Source of the DNA: Ciona savignyi
Taxonomy: Eukaryota > Chordata > Ascidiacea > Phlebobranchia > Cionidae
Assembly: GCA_000149265.1 (NCBI GenBank)
Contig: CH003266.1
Coordinates: 295,822-359,821 of the forward strand
Direction: 5' to 3'
DNA: 64,000 bases
The notes under the pieces were generated by a model. That model saw only the letters and a program-made list of their open reading frames with translations. It was not told where the DNA came from and did no database searches. This document shows, piece by piece, positions 24,662 through 38,104 of this stretch. Positions within the stretch are counted from its first letter, which is position 1. The number at the start of each line of letters is the position of its first letter. Both the position numbers and the translations under genes were made by a program.

Positions 24662-26219
24662 TTTTTATTACGTCTTCTGCATGTAATATACTACACTGCT
24701 CAACCGAGCTATGCAACTTCCGTGTTATTTGCATTTTATTTATTGAGTTAATAATAGCGTAAGTAGCACATGAATGTGTATGCTTTTGTATTATGTACAA
24801 TATCCCACAATGTTCGGCTACAAATTTTAATACAACCAAGGAAGGCCGCAAATCAAATATTTGATCATTTTTCACAGCGCTTACCTTTAAACCCAAGACC
24901 TCCGGAAGAAAGAGTAACGTTTGTTGTTTGTATACGAATTGACTGCGCTTACCAGTCGCACGTTTGTATATTAGCTTTTCTGTGACATTTTGACGGAAAC
25001 TTTAAAAAATTATACATTATAGCAAATAAAAATATCACAACCGCTTATTTCGTGTTAGGTCATAAATATGTTCTGTACAAAATAAATGATATTATTAACT
25101 AACACTGACGTAGAGATTTCTCAAAGCTTTATGCCAATGACTAATTAAATCGTAAATGACGTCACACAAACTGCCTTATGATGTTATCAAGTCTTGATCT
25201 TGTGACGTGGGAGGGTGCGAAGAATAAGTTGCAAACCCTGTATGTGAGTCGGCGCGTTTGTTGTTATGACGTCATAAGAGTGTGCGTGACGTGCCTAGCA
25301 GTCATGCTTTTTCCTCTCACGGTAGAAGATATCAGTCACAACCAATGTGTTTTTTTCCCAATTGTCATGCGCTTTAATCAACCGTGGCAGGTTACTAAAG
25401 AAAATTTATGTTTTGACGTAACGATTCGGACAGATAACTAAGTGGAAGCTCGTCGGACTGATAACCGAGAGGTCCCGGTTTCGAAGCCAGCCATTAAAAA
25501 GCCGACTGCGTTCTGAGACAAAATACTTGATAATTATTGTACGAAATAGGCACATTGTAAATTCTCTATAACTATGGCGATCCATATCGTATACAATACA
25601 CTGTAATGGCTGCAGTGATTCTACGACGATTTATTGTTGAGCTCTGTATTAGTATATGACCCTCGTTCAATACATTTTGTGACTATTATAGAACAACTAA
25701 AATTAAAAATTAAAAAAATCGCTCTTCAATCTAAATCCTGATTCCCGAAGGGTTATACATTCATCAACTACCACTTGTGCTTGAATTCAATGCCGATTTT
25801 TGTTGCTGCAATAGGTTGGCCGCTACACCCATCTCTGTTTTTCTTTAAAGCAATGGTTTGAATGAGTTTAAATAAATAACATTTCAGACGAAACAGCTTA
25901 ATTGATAAAGTTTTGGGAATTAGCCCTTAACTTTTTATTACAATTCCAATTTAGGTACATAAAGATCATGTCAGCTAACATACCTGAAATTTATAACACA
26001 AATATTTAGTTTTGGTCTGTCAACTAAACGATGTAAGTTATGTCGGTCAATATTTTAGTTTTTGGGTAAAATTTCCCCTGGAGGATACATATGAAATAAA
26101 TAAGAAAGCGTTTTAATCTTGTAGAACAGTTTTTCTGTAATTTTTAACTAAATCAAACAAGTCATTGTGGTTTTAATGGTTATTAAAACAATTTAGCGGC
26201 GGTGTAAAAAAACGAAAAT
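24662..26219. other. Intergenic DNA upstream of copy F
   Basis: No gene recognised. It is the third version of the intergenic segment at 32.0-33.9 and 38.5-40.4 kb. Two palindromic TGACGTCA (CRE-type) octamers lie at 25157-25164 and 25267-25274, and a tRNA-Ile-like sequence with B-box GGTTTCGAAGCC lies at about 25434-25500. The apparent ORFs here are short and not shared in frame by the sister segments. Confidence 0.6.
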
Positions 26220-26350
26220 TACAACTGACGAATATATTTTATTAAGAATTTATACAACAAACGTAAATATTAAACTAATCAGGCAAAAATGTTTAATATA
26301 TTTAATGGTAAAGCTTCCCCATTAGATTTAGTTTCTAGTGGCGAGGTTTT
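26220..26350 (-). pseudogene. 3' end relic of a lectin receptor copy
   Basis: Reverse-strand NLATRN-stop codons (about 26350-26328) and the following 3' UTR, matching the end of copy E. The relic is cut off by a SINE inserted at about 26350. It marks the end of a gene that once lay upstream of F in head-to-tail order. Confidence 0.7.
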
Positions 26351-26959
26351 TTTATAGTAGTCGGTATATGTATCGGTCGTGTTAACCATTCGGCCACACG
26401 ACCGTACAAATTCTGACCAACATCCGTCAAGTACTTCGGCTCAGGACACGGTCGGCCATCTAACGGTTGGTTTTGAAACCGTCATCTTTGAACCTACAGT
26501 CCGACGCCGCCATTTTGTGGATTCTTACGTCTCAAAACAAATAACGTCACAAACTCGTGACGGCTGATTAAACACATAACACTAAAAAAAAGTTTAACTT
26601 TCAAACCTTTTTAAAAAGTGTTCGAAAAATCGCCACAGAGGGACTAATATACAAACAAACGACCGGTGAGCGCAGCAGAATCGTATACAAACAACAAACA
26701 TAGCATTTTCTTCTGGAGGTCGTGTGTTCAAAGACATGGGCCGTAAAAAAACAATCCAGTATTTGATTTGCAGCATTCCTTGGTTGTATTAGTGTTTGTA
26801 GCCGGAAATTGTGGATTAGTGTACATCACATAAAGGCATACAGTCATGCAGTTCTAATGCTATTATTAACTCAGGAAACAACATGGGCTTAAAATAACAT
26901 GGAAGTCGAATAGATTTGCTAGGCAGTGCGCAGTGAATTAAATGCAGAAGAATTAGAAA

Positions 26960-29900
26960 ATGGGAGGTCAGCCTATTATAGCAATCGTCGTATTTATTTT
27001 GTGCATTTTCCAACAAGCTAAGAGCCAAAGTAAGTGATGTAAAAAATCTAATAAATTTGTGTTTATAATTTACATTATACATTTAATTGTTTAAGGTTTT
27101 GTCTACAATGGAAGTCAGTTAACCTTCGTTACATCGAGAAAAACATTTGATGCAGCTCGAACACACTGCCAATCATTACTCGGTGATTTGGTTATTATCA
27201 GAGACAGTCAGTTGCAGAATACAGTTAAGCCGCTCTTGGATTCATCGATTATTTGGAAGGCGTGGGGGCATCCATGGTACGTTGGTTACTGGATCGGTGG
27301 TTCGATTGCATCAGGTAAACACGAGTTAATCTCTTTCTTACAATAAGACTATTTTGAAGCTGTGCACATTCTTTTTATATGAATATAAATCAAATTTATG
27401 TCACCCCGGTCTATAAGCCCCACCCACCTCCATCACCTCCATGATGTCAACCCGGTACATGACCACCGATACCCCCACCCACCCACATGCAGCTTTGATA
27501 CAACGTACCATTTAACACAATGATAAGAAGCTAGACTACCACAATGATCGAAAAACTATTGCCTTTCCATTTTGTTCTTTTAACTGGGTGCTAATGCCTT
27601 TGTATTCAGGAGAAACCGAGTGGAAATGGTGGGATGGAACACGATTACCTCTGGCAGGAGTCACTGATACTTACCAACACTGGATTGGTGTTGAACCGAA
27701 TCATCCTGCTTTAGAAAGGGCATGTGCAGCTTTGACTCCGTATGACTCTATCAACTCTTACTCGAACATCAAAGGTGGTTGGTTGGCTGACACATGCACC
27801 CATACGAAGTATTTTATTTGCCAAAGAGGTAAACATTGCAATTTCGAAGTATGTTTGCTCTGAAAAAACGAAGTAATTTATATTTCTTGCGTACTGTGGC
27901 TTATAATCGTTTTATGGTTAAACTCTTTCCCTCCCAACTCGCCATATATCGCGAGTTGGTGGGAAAACATGGTATCCCGTCTGTCCATAAATGGATACAA
28001 ATCTAAAAAACGATTTCTCCGCAATGCGTAATGGTAGAGACCTCAGCTATGGCTCATTCGATCAAGGAAACCCTATATTTTATTCTCTGTGATTATCGTG
28101 GAGAAATATTAAAAATGCGAGGAGTGATAGCCTTTCTTTTTCAAGGCCTATTTTCTATCGATTTTACAAGGCCTCTTATTTCTATCGATTTTACACGAAT
28201 TTACACGTGACTAACTCAGCCAATAGGAGTCGTGTTAACTTGCGGAGAAGCTTTTTTTGTCAAGCAAGTCTTTCTTTACATTCTCTGTAAATTTCGTGCC
28301 GTTGAGATAAAAAGGAGAGCGTTGGTGACGTTTTCGCCACGGGCGGTACGCCGCGTGTTCACCAAAGCATGAACCCAGCTGTGCCTGCTGAGAGCGTCCT
28401 GCTGAGAGCTCGATAAAGAAAAAAGGCGACGAGACTAGTTCCCTGTGCACAAGCTGGCGGTTAGAGCAAAGGCAGACGCTGTTTTTTTTATACTTTTCAC
28501 TGTTTTGATTTTAAAAAACTCTAAAAACTTCAATGCGTTTTGGTTCATTTTTTCATAATATAGCCAGAAAAAAGGGAAATTTCAATTACAAATAGTAAAA
28601 AAACTACTGAAGATAGAAATACAGTTCGAATTTTCCTGAGTACAAAAACTATTAGACAATCTACATTCCAATTTTCATATCATTTGGGCATTCCAATAAT
28701 AAGTGAGTATTTCGTTTGTCAGTGCACCTCAAATTTTTCAAAGTCGAGCAGAATTTTCTTTGCATAAAAAGTGGTGTTCACTAAAGTTTACATAATATAT
28801 TCTTTATTAGAGGTAGTATTTAGATGTGCAGCTTGTTTTTAGAAAAACTGTGCTAATTTGAAAATGACTAAAAATTGTAAAAAACACTGCGGGACAGCAT
28901 GTTTGAATTAATGCATTTGGCCGGGAGTGAAAGAGATGGTTAATATGTTAAAAACTGGTAAAGACTGTACAGGCATGCACCAATATATCCCAAGGTTCCC
29001 AATTATATATACCGGTATAAAATATGTCCAACTGCTTTAGAAATGTGTATGGCTAGGTCATACATATTCTAGCGATACCGGGTAGTTGTATTTAGTGTTG
29101 TAAGCTCACCATCCAGCTTTGTGTGAATAACATACCTTTTTTCCGCTTATGAACCTGTTAGGTATTATTGAGATTTAACTTAATAAAAAAATAAAAAGTC
29201 ATAAATTACATTTTTATTAGGAAATTTCAAACCGAGAAATAAACTAAAAGACAATACATAACTAATAGATCTATGTCTGCCCACATCCTGCCAAAATGGA
29301 GGGACGTGCAACAGATTACCACTGGACTACAGCTGCTCCTGTTTGCCTGGTTACAGTGGACGAAACTGTGAAACAGGTGTGTTCAGTATAGGTTTTAGTC
29401 CGGGTTTAGTTAAGCCAGCAGTCACGGTCAACTGAAGAGCAACAACCATATGTCAATCATCACCATTTGTAAAGCATATTTTGATTGTAACCTATATGTG
29501 TATATATATACTAGTATGTTCCCTAACCACAACCACCATATGTTATAGGCCTACACATTTTGTATTGCTTGTTTCTGCAAGTGGAAACGAATTAAAACAT
29601 CTTGAAAATGGACGTCATTTATTTTTACGAAGTTTTGCTCCCCTTTCGCTAAATTGCACGACGAAATAAGAAAGCAAGCACCAAGACTAGCACATACTAC
29701 TTTTACCACAGAAATGAGGAATCGCCACCATTGTTACCCATCAAAATACTCGTTTAAATACCATATCTAAGAGAGTACCACTCGGCAGATGTGGTTACGC
29801 ATAGAGGTCTACTGATTAGTTATGCGCCATCTCAAGTGTGCAACAGTAGTTTGACAATGTACATTTTCAATAGATGTATGTTTGCCCATGATTTGCCGAA

Positions 29901-31987
29901 ATGGAGGAACGTGTTACAGACTATCACTAGACTACAGCTGCTCCTGTTTGCCTGGTTACAGTGGACGAAACTGTGAAACAGGTTTGTATAGTATTAGGAC
30001 GATCAATCGTTTTATAATCACAACTTTATTTTAAATGCCACATTCAAAAAAATAAACCTACATTTAAGCATCTTACGCCAATGCTATATCCTGGGGCCTA
30101 GGCCAAAGCTACAACTTAATTTACCCATTCGACCATTGGATAAACATGCGAATTGTATCCTTTCAACTTACCCTAATTAACAGTATACCTCTAACAGATC
30201 TATGTCTGCCACCAACCTGCCAAAATGGAGGGACGTGTAACAGATTACCCCTGAGCTACAGCTGCTCCTGTTTGCCAGGCTACATGGGACAAAACTGTGA
30301 AACAGGTGCGTAGAGTACAGTTTTGTTAGTGTCTATGTAAATTAGAGTTCGGTCAAAATATTTCAATCGGGATAGAAAAATTTGATTCGTAGTTTTTGGA
30401 TTAAAATAAACTGAAATAAGTAATGCTTAGTGTGTTAGTTTATGTAGTTTATCAGTGAGCTTGTTCTTGAATTGTCCCTATGTCGCCCTAATGCTACAAT
30501 CTCATACCGACATATCAATATAAATAAATCAAGAGTTAGTTAAATTTACTACTTTGTTTTAACTAGCTCGATTCCTTTCGATCGATAACGGATGTGAACT
30601 TCACATCAACAAAATCCCATTGCAATTTACATCGTTTCAAGCGGCCAAGACGCAATGCAACTCTCTGCAAGCGTCGCTTGCTATCGTAAAATCTAAAGAG
30701 ACGCAAATCATGTTCAACCTAATCAATCAGCTTTGGCTAAGCAATGAACCGATATGGCTGGGAGGAAAAATGATCAACTCATCTTGGCTATGGTTGGATG
30801 GTAGCAATATAGATGGTTACAATACCTTGGTGGACCAATCCGTACAATATAATGCTGGTTGTTTGTCTTTAGCTCGAAATGGGAGTTGGTTTAATGAGAA
30901 TTGTTCTACGAGAATCGGATATGCTTGTGAGAGACGTGGTAAGCTTTGTAACTGACATTCAATCTATGTAAGGCGTAATCTAACCAAATCATGTTGTTTT
31001 AGTCAATGGAACAAGTTTGTGTGCATCTTCTCCATGTACCAACGATGGAGTTTGTACCGAAAGTGGTTGCCACTTTCACTGCACTTGCCAGCCCAACTTT
31101 AGTGGTTCCAAGTGCGAAATATTATCAACTGGTACTACATATTACTGTCGATACTTTGATTGAATAGTTGCCAAGTAAATTGCCATTATCTGGTACCAAA
31201 GATTAGTTTGTGATTCTTCGATTAAATGTGTGCGAATTAAATTGAGTATAATGACTTAAATGTTCAGATATTGCATAGTAACTTCGTCCAAATGAAACTT
31301 TTATATTGACAAATTTACGAAGTGTTGAAATGTGTCAAATATCGTTCACGGTAGATGATCCTCCTTTACATTCACTAATCCACTCAATCTGTATTTACAG
31401 CAGGAACAAAACACTTGGAGTACATTATCCCGCCAATATGCGTCATTCTTATAGGAATGGTGGTTGCAGTGATTTGTATTAAAAAGCGAAGGTTTGTTCC
31501 ACTATGCTTTAATATTAGTATGACCTTTTGGTTTTAACTACTGTAGTTTATTTTATGTTTTATCTGAAAGAGCAAAAATTACCTTTAAAATTTATTGAAT
31601 TCCTAAACCCTTTTTTTCGTTTGCTGGTCTAATACCGTGTTTCCTTTTAATATTTATTCTATCGAATAAGTTGTAGTCAGGTAACATCTGCATTAACTTA
31701 CACAGCAAAGGTGGAAGAGAAATCACAGAAGTTCCTGCTGTCCAATTTAATCCGGATCCAAAATCCGTTTATGAAGGTAAACAAAGCAGAAACATTACTT
31801 GTTTATAGTAGAGTAATTAGTAGACTTTTGTTATTTGGTATCATCAACTGTCAACACCGAATTATGGTTAATAAATGTTCTCCAAAGCGTTTTTTCATAA
31901 CCTAAACGTTTTTATAAACTCTTGTTATTTACAGAAATACAAAGTCCATCAGTTGTAGAATACGAAAACCTTGCCACTAGAAACTAA
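26960..31987 (+). CDS. Lectin-EGF(3)-lectin-EGF transmembrane receptor, copy C (intact reference copy)
   Basis: Exons: 26960-27029 signal peptide (MGGQPIIAIVVFILCIFQQ); 27096-27314 and 27610-27828 lectin domain 1; 29269-29376, 29874-29981 and 30198-30305 EGF modules; 30567-30938 lectin domain 2; 31003-31131 EGF; 31401-31491 membrane helix; 31706-31776 and 31935-31987 tail. All exons are open and in phase, giving 515 residues. Lectin domain 1 keeps WIGVEPN and YFICQ but reads GGWLADTC where sisters have WxDD. Each upstream EGF has six Cys in the pattern CLP..C.NGGTC......YSCSCLPGY.GRNC. The tail reads SVYEEI-QSPSVV-EYENL, so both tyrosines are kept with ITAM-like spacing. The usual AATAAA 3' of the sister genes is changed to AAAAAA near 32071. 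A roughly 1-kb TTAA-flanked insertion occupies the intron after lectin domain 1. It is followed head-to-tail by copy D. Ligand and pathway unknown; immune or allorecognition role inferred. Confidence 0.9.
27922..28939. mobile_element. Possible piggyBac-like TTAA element
   Basis: TTAA occurs at 27918-27921 and 28940-28943. The ends are imperfect inverted repeats (CTCTTTCCCTCCC against CTCTTTCACTCCC on the other strand). The insert is absent from the matching intron of copies B, D and E. No transposase ORF is evident; it includes a near-duplicate TTCTATCGATTTTACA at about 28155-28195. Confidence 0.55.
28944..29268. other. Intron sequence of copy C, nothing recognised
   Basis: Sequence aligned to the corresponding intron of copy D (TGTACAGG... 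and ATATATACC motifs). No exon or repeat of its own. Confidence 0.4.
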
Positions 31988-34273
31988 ATCTAATGAGGAA
32001 GCTTTACCATTAAATATATTAAACATTTCTGCCTGATTAGTTTAATATTTCCGTTTGTTGTATAAATTCTTAAAAAAATATATTCGTCAGTTGTAATTTT
32101 CGTTTTTTTACACCGCCGTTAAATTGTTTTAATGAACATTAAAACCAGAATAACTTGTTTGATTTGGTTAAAAGTCACAGAAAACTGTTCTATAAGATTG
32201 AATTGCTTTCATATTTATTTAAAATGTATCCTCCAGGGGATATTTCACCCAAAATCTAAAATATTGACCGACATAACTTATATCGTTTAGTTGACAGACC
32301 AAAATTAAACATTTGTGTTATAAATTTTTAGGGATGTTAGCTGACATGATCTTTAAGTACCTAAATTGGAATTGTAATAAAAAGTTAAGGGGTAATTACC
32401 AAAACTTCATCAATTTAGGTGTTTCTGAAACGTTATCCATTTCAACTTATTTAACCCATTACTAAACCTTTAAAACTTTACGACACCGAGAAAAAATATG
32501 TCGAATTGTTAATTCGGAACCGATACGATATCCCGTAAATTGCTTTAAAGAAAAATATATTTTTCTCTCCAATATAATTTGTCCAAACCATTACCAGAAT
32601 CGTATTTCAGTCAATGTCAATTCGTAACTGTTGGACCTAAAAGCCATATTTAGAATTTCATTGCGACCTTGAATCTGTGCGACAGAGATGGGTGTAACGA
32701 CCAACCTGTTGCAGCAACAAAAATCGGCATTGAATTTAAGCAGAATTGGTAGTTGATGATTGTATAACACTTCGGGTATTAGGATTTAGATTGCAGAGCG
32801 ATTTTTTTAATTTTTAATTTTAGTTGTTCTATAATAGTCACAAAATGTATTAAACGAGGGTCATGTACCAGAACAGAGTTTAAGAATAAATCGTCGTAGA
32901 ATCACTGCAGCCATTACAGTGTATTGTATACGATATGAACATCGCCATAGTTATAGAGAATTCACAATGTGCTGATTTCGTACAATAACCATCAAGTATT
33001 TTGCCTCAGAACGCAGTCGGCTTTTTAATGGCTGGTTTCGAAACCGGGACCTCTCGGTTATCAGTCCGACGCGCTTCCACTTAGTTATCTGTCCAATTCG
33101 TTACGTCAAAAAATAAATTTTCTTTACCAACTTGCCACGGTTGATTAAAGGACATGACACTTGGGAAAAATATACATTGGTTGTGGCTGATATCTTCTAC
33201 CGTGAGAGGAAAAATCATGACTGCTAGGCACGTCACGCATACTATGACGTCATAACAACAAACACGGCTTATTCTTCGCACCCTCCCACGTCACAAGATC
33301 TTGATGAAATCACAAGGCAGTTTGTGTGACGTCATTTACGATTTAATTTGTCAATGGTATAAAGCTTTAAACAATCTCTACGTCAGTATTAGTTCATAAT
33401 ATTATTTATTTTGTACAGAACAAATTTAAAACGCAACACGAAATAAGCGGTTGGATATTTATATTTGCTATAATGTCCTGAAATTCTGATGTTTTTAACA
33501 TTTGCTTGTCTGATGGTATTCTATTTTAAGATTTACTTTTTACCACCACTTTACAATCCGGTTTAAAGTATAACGTGTCCGTCAAAATGTCGCAGAAAAG
33601 CTAATATACAAACGTGCGACTGGTAAGCGCAACCAATTCGTAAACAAACAACAAAGGTTACTCTTTCTTCCGGAGGTCTTGGGTTTAAAGGTAAGTGCTG
33701 TAAAAAATGATCCAATATTTAATTTGCTACCTTCCTTGGCTGTATTCAAATTTGTAGCCGCACATTGTGGGATATTGTACGTAATACAAAAGCATACACA
33801 TTCATGTGCTACTTACGCTATTATTAACTCAATAAATAAAATGCAAATAACACGGAAGTTGCATAGCTTGGTTGAGCAGTGTAGTATATTACATGCAGAA
33901 GACTTAATAAAAAATGGGAAGGAAACCTTTCACAGCAATCGTCGTTTTTATTTTGTTCAATTTTTAACAAGCTAAAAGCCAAAGTAAGTTATGAAGGAAA
34001 ATAAATAGAAAAAATGTTGGTTTATTATTCACCTTGTAACCCTAGTTGTTTAAGGTTTCGTCTATAATGGAAGTCAGGTAACCTTCGTCACATCGAGGAA
34101 AACATTTGATGCAGCTCGAACCCACTGTCAATCATTACTCGGTGATTTGGTTATTATCAGAGACAGTCAGTTGCAAAATGCAATTAAACCGAACTTGAAT
34201 TCATCGATTATTTGGAAGACATGGGGGGATCAATGGTTCGTCGGTTACTGGATCGGTGGTTCGCGAGCATCAG
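31935..34273. repeat. Left arm of an inverted repeat containing C 3' end, intergenic DNA and D 5' exons
   Basis: This segment reappears in reverse at 38105-40491 (G 5' exons, intergenic DNA, E 3' end), and a third version runs from F upstream (24520-26350). The intergenic part holds conserved TGACGTCA octamers (33245-33252 and 33327-33334) and a tRNA-Ile-like SINE head at about 33048-33100. Divergence is modest, with small indels. Confidence 0.8.
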
Positions 34274-37200
34274 GTGACCAAAATGTTACATATTTATTTA
34301 ATCCCGTTTCAATAATACTACTTCGCAAGTGTGTTATATTATAAACCTACAGATACATATACCTACTTCGACACAAAAACGGCCCGAGTAACGAGCCCAT
34401 CATGGGTTCGAAACTTGGCTCAGTAAAAAAAGACATAAAAAAGAGGCAGTGCAAGCAATATAAGTGGTCATTGTTGAACAAAACAACAACTTAAGTTAAA
34501 CGTAATACCACAATGACCTGAAAAACTATTGCCTTTCCATTTTGTTTTTTAATATGGTGCTAATGCCTTTGTTTTTAGGAGAAACCGAGTGGAAATGGTG
34601 GGATGGAACACGATTACCTCTGGCAGGAGCCACTGATGCTTACCAGCACTGGATTGGTCCTGAACCGAATACCTTTCGTCCAGATAGAGCATGCACAGCT
34701 TTGACTCCATACGACTCTATCGTCCATTACTCGAACATCAAAGGTGGCTGGTTGGATGACACATGCACCCGTTCGAAGTATTTTATCTGCCAAAGAGGTA
34801 CAGACTGCCCCTTCATGTAATGTTTGCTGTGGAAAATCCAACTAATTTATATCTCTTGCGAACTCTGGCTTATAATCGTTTATATATTCGTTTTATGTTT
34901 AATGTAAAAAAAGCTATCAATGGGTAAGACTGTACAGGTATAAATTTATATTAACCAAGGTTCATTCGTATATATTCCTAAATATATATACCAATATAAA
35001 TGGATAATTGCTTAAGCGAATATCCAGTTTTTTTAGTGTCGTAAGTTCGCCATGCAGAATAACATAGGCTACCGTTGTTCGCTTATGCCCCTGCTGGTAT
35101 TACTAAAATTTAATAATATATATAAATCTTTAGTAAAGAAATTTCAACCAAAAAAATAAAACTAAAAAGCAATGCATAACTAACAGATGTATGTCTGCCA
35201 ACAACCTGCCAAAATGGAGGAACGTGTAACAGATTACCACTGAACTACAGTTGCTCCTGTTTGCCTGGTTACAGTGGACGAAACTGTGAAACAGGTGCGT
35301 AGAGTAAATTTTTTTTATAAGGGGCCGAGAGCATTATAAGTATTTAGAGTGTGGTACAAAATAGATAATTTAACCGAGTAAGAAATTTAAGAGAGGTAAG
35401 CTCTTTTCTTTATTTACTGTTGTTTGTAGAAGATTTAATACTTATATCATACCATTTTTTTTAAATATTTTTTTATTTAAACCAATAAATTTTCGTTTTA
35501 GATTTATGCAGTCCGAACCCTTGTAAGAATGCTGGCGATTGTAGTAGGAGAGTTGGCGATTATAAGTGTCTCTGTGATCTTGGGTTTGCTGGAAGAAATT
35601 GTACTCAAGGTAAGAATAGTTTATTGTAATTACGTATAATTCAAGTTGCGTTAAAGTGTGTACATGTAAGTGTGTATTTTAGTAGATTATAAAAGTATAT
35701 GTGGACAAGGGTTCTGTTAAAAAAATGCAATCGGTATAAAAAAAATTGATTCGTAGTTTTTGTATTAAAATTAACCGAGATACGTAATGTCACGTATGCT
35801 AGTTTGAAGAGTATTTCAGCATGCTTATTCAAAACACGCTTGTTCGTTAATTGTGCCAATGGCGCCCTTATTCTACACTCTCATGCCAACTTTTAAGTAG
35901 AAACAAATCAATAAGTGTTAAATCATCTTTAAAATGAAACTAATTTGTTTTAACCAGCTCGATTTCAATTGTTCAAAAACGGCTGCGAACTTCACATCAA
36001 CAAAATTCCATCGCAATTTACATCGTTTCAAGCGGCCAAGACGCAATGTAACTCTCTGCAAGCATCGCTTGCTATCGTAAAATCTAAAGAGACGCAAATC
36101 ATTTTAAACCTGATCAATCAGCTTTGGCTAAGCAATGAACCGATATGGCTGGGAGGAAAACCAACTAACTCAACTTGGCTATGGTTAGATGGTAGCATTA
36201 TAGATGGTTACAATAACTTGGTCGACCAATCCGTGCCAAATAGTGCTGGTTGTTTATCTTTAGCTCGAAATGGAAGTTGGTTTATTAAAAATTGTTCTAC
36301 GAGGATCGGATATGCTTGTGAGAGACCAGGTAAGCTTTGTAACACACAGTCCATCTATGTAAGACGTAATCTAACCAAATCATTGTGTTTTAGTCAATGG
36401 AACAAGTTTGTGTGCATCTTCTCCATGTGCTAACGGTGGAGTTTGTAACGAAAGTGGCTGCCACTTTCACTGCATTTGCCAGCACAACTTTAGGGGTTCA
36501 AATTGCGAAATATCATTATTATCTGGTACTACATATTACCTTTTGATAATTTATTTGAATAACTGTCAATTGTTTATGAAGATTCAATATAATGCAACCG
36601 GTGATGTCGATTTAAGTGATTGGATATTGCACGGTAACTTCGGCCCAATAAACCGTTAAAAGGGTAAAATTGTAAGGTTACGATACTCGGTTGATGATTG
36701 ATCTTTTCATATTCAATAATCCTCTTAATCTGAATTTACAGAAAGAACTAAACTTTTGAAGTACATTATCCCGCCAATATGCGTCATTCTTATAGGGGAT
36801 GTTGGTTGCAATGATTTGTATTGGAAAGCGAAGGTGTGTTCCACTTACTATGCTTTAGTATAAGTGTATATACTAACTTTAAGAAACTACTAAAGTTTTT
36901 TTACCTGTTTTAATTAAATATACTTGCATACTGTAGCGAAATAGCGACGAATAAGTTAAGTTTCTGTAATTATTGTATTCCTGAACGGTCATTTTTTTAT
37001 GGTTGATTAACAAAGTGTTTGCTTTATAATCTTTATCTTCATTAACTTTTACAGCAAAAGAGGAAAAAAAGAGAGAACAGAAATTACAGAAGTTCCAGCT
37101 GTCCAATACACTACGGATCCATTTCCCGTTTATGAAGGTAAACAAAGCACAAACATTTCATGGCTATAGTAGAAGATTAATTCTTAAATAAACATAGATA

Positions 37201-37417
37201 TTTTTGCAAACGGTATTGTAAGGAGACAACTATAATTATTGTATTGTTAAAGAGACAATTATAAATTGGTGTGACTTTGGTTATTTTGTTTTATATAATT
37301 ATCTGTAAATGCTGATTTAGGATTAATACATATTTCCAAACTAGTGAACTGCCTTTTTTTATAGAAATGCAAAGTCCACCATTTGTGGAAAACGAAAACG
37401 TGGTCACAAGAAGATAA
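33914..37417 (+). pseudogene. Lectin receptor copy D, disabled
   Basis: Exons: 33914-33983 signal peptide; 34055-34273 and 34579-34797 lectin domain 1; 35187-35294 EGF; 35502-35609 divergent EGF (CSPNPCKNAGDC); 35958-36329 lectin domain 2; 36394-36525 EGF; 36742-36833 membrane helix; 37055-37137 and 37365-37417 tail; poly(A) signal 37535-37540. Two lesions are visible. The leader has TAA where copy F has CAA (after MGRKPFTAIVVFILFNF), and the membrane exon has one extra base (92 against 91 bp), turning GMVVAVICI into GDVGCNDLY. The extracellular exons remain open. The tail belongs to a second class: AVQYTTDPFPVYEEM, then VENENV with Asn where the distal Tyr sits in other copies. YEEM is the YxxM form that binds PI3-kinase SH2 domains in other animals. 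Either a recent pseudogene or sequence errors at two sites; a shorter product from another start cannot be ruled out. Confidence 0.82.
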
Positions 37418-38104
37418 CTCATATAGTAAAGCTTCATCATTATATACATTAATTCTATATTGTTCTAATCTTTTAGATAAATCAATCATTTTTAACTAAA
37501 TAGTTTGTTATATACGTTTGTTCAATAGATTCTTAATAAACAAGATTTGTCAGTTAAACTAGATTTCTTTATTCTCGTCGCATTTAAAATTGTTTGTAAC
37601 TAACCGTTATACTAAAATGAATTGTTTAATCTGGTTAAAACGTACTTTAATGCAATACTACGATATTAGGTGGAATTTCCATTTATTTGTATCCCCCAAT
37701 GGAATTCTCCATTAACCCGAAAACGTCATTTCCAACCGACATAAGTTATATCGAGCGTCTGGCCGACAGAAAATATTGATCAGTTGTTATAATTTTCAGA
37801 AATATTTGCTAACATGGTCTTTATGTGCATGAATTTTAATTTTTTAAAGAAGTAGAGGGTAATCGTGTTCCATCCCATTATTTCCACTCGGATTCCCTGG
37901 ATTATTGCGTTTAACTTAAGTTGTTGTTTTGTTCTTGCACTGCCTCTTATTTTTTCAAGTTTCGTAATCATGACATGATGGGCTCGTTACTAGGACCGTT
38001 TTTGTATCGAAGTAGGTATATGTATCTGTAGGTTTATAATATAATACACTTGCGAAGTAGTATTATTAAAACGGGATTAAATAAATATGTAACATTTTGG
38101 TTAC

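Noticed and set aside
25434..25500. Functional tRNA-Ile gene
   Set aside because: Anticodon-like loop and B box look good, but 5' acceptor and D arms are poor, and copies at 33.0 and 39.3 kb decay together with the flanking duplicated DNA.
33679..33975. 98-codon ORF overlapping the copy D signal exon
   Set aside because: Different frame from the leader; its reverse-complement relative near copy F is open by shared descent of the flank, not as an independent gene.
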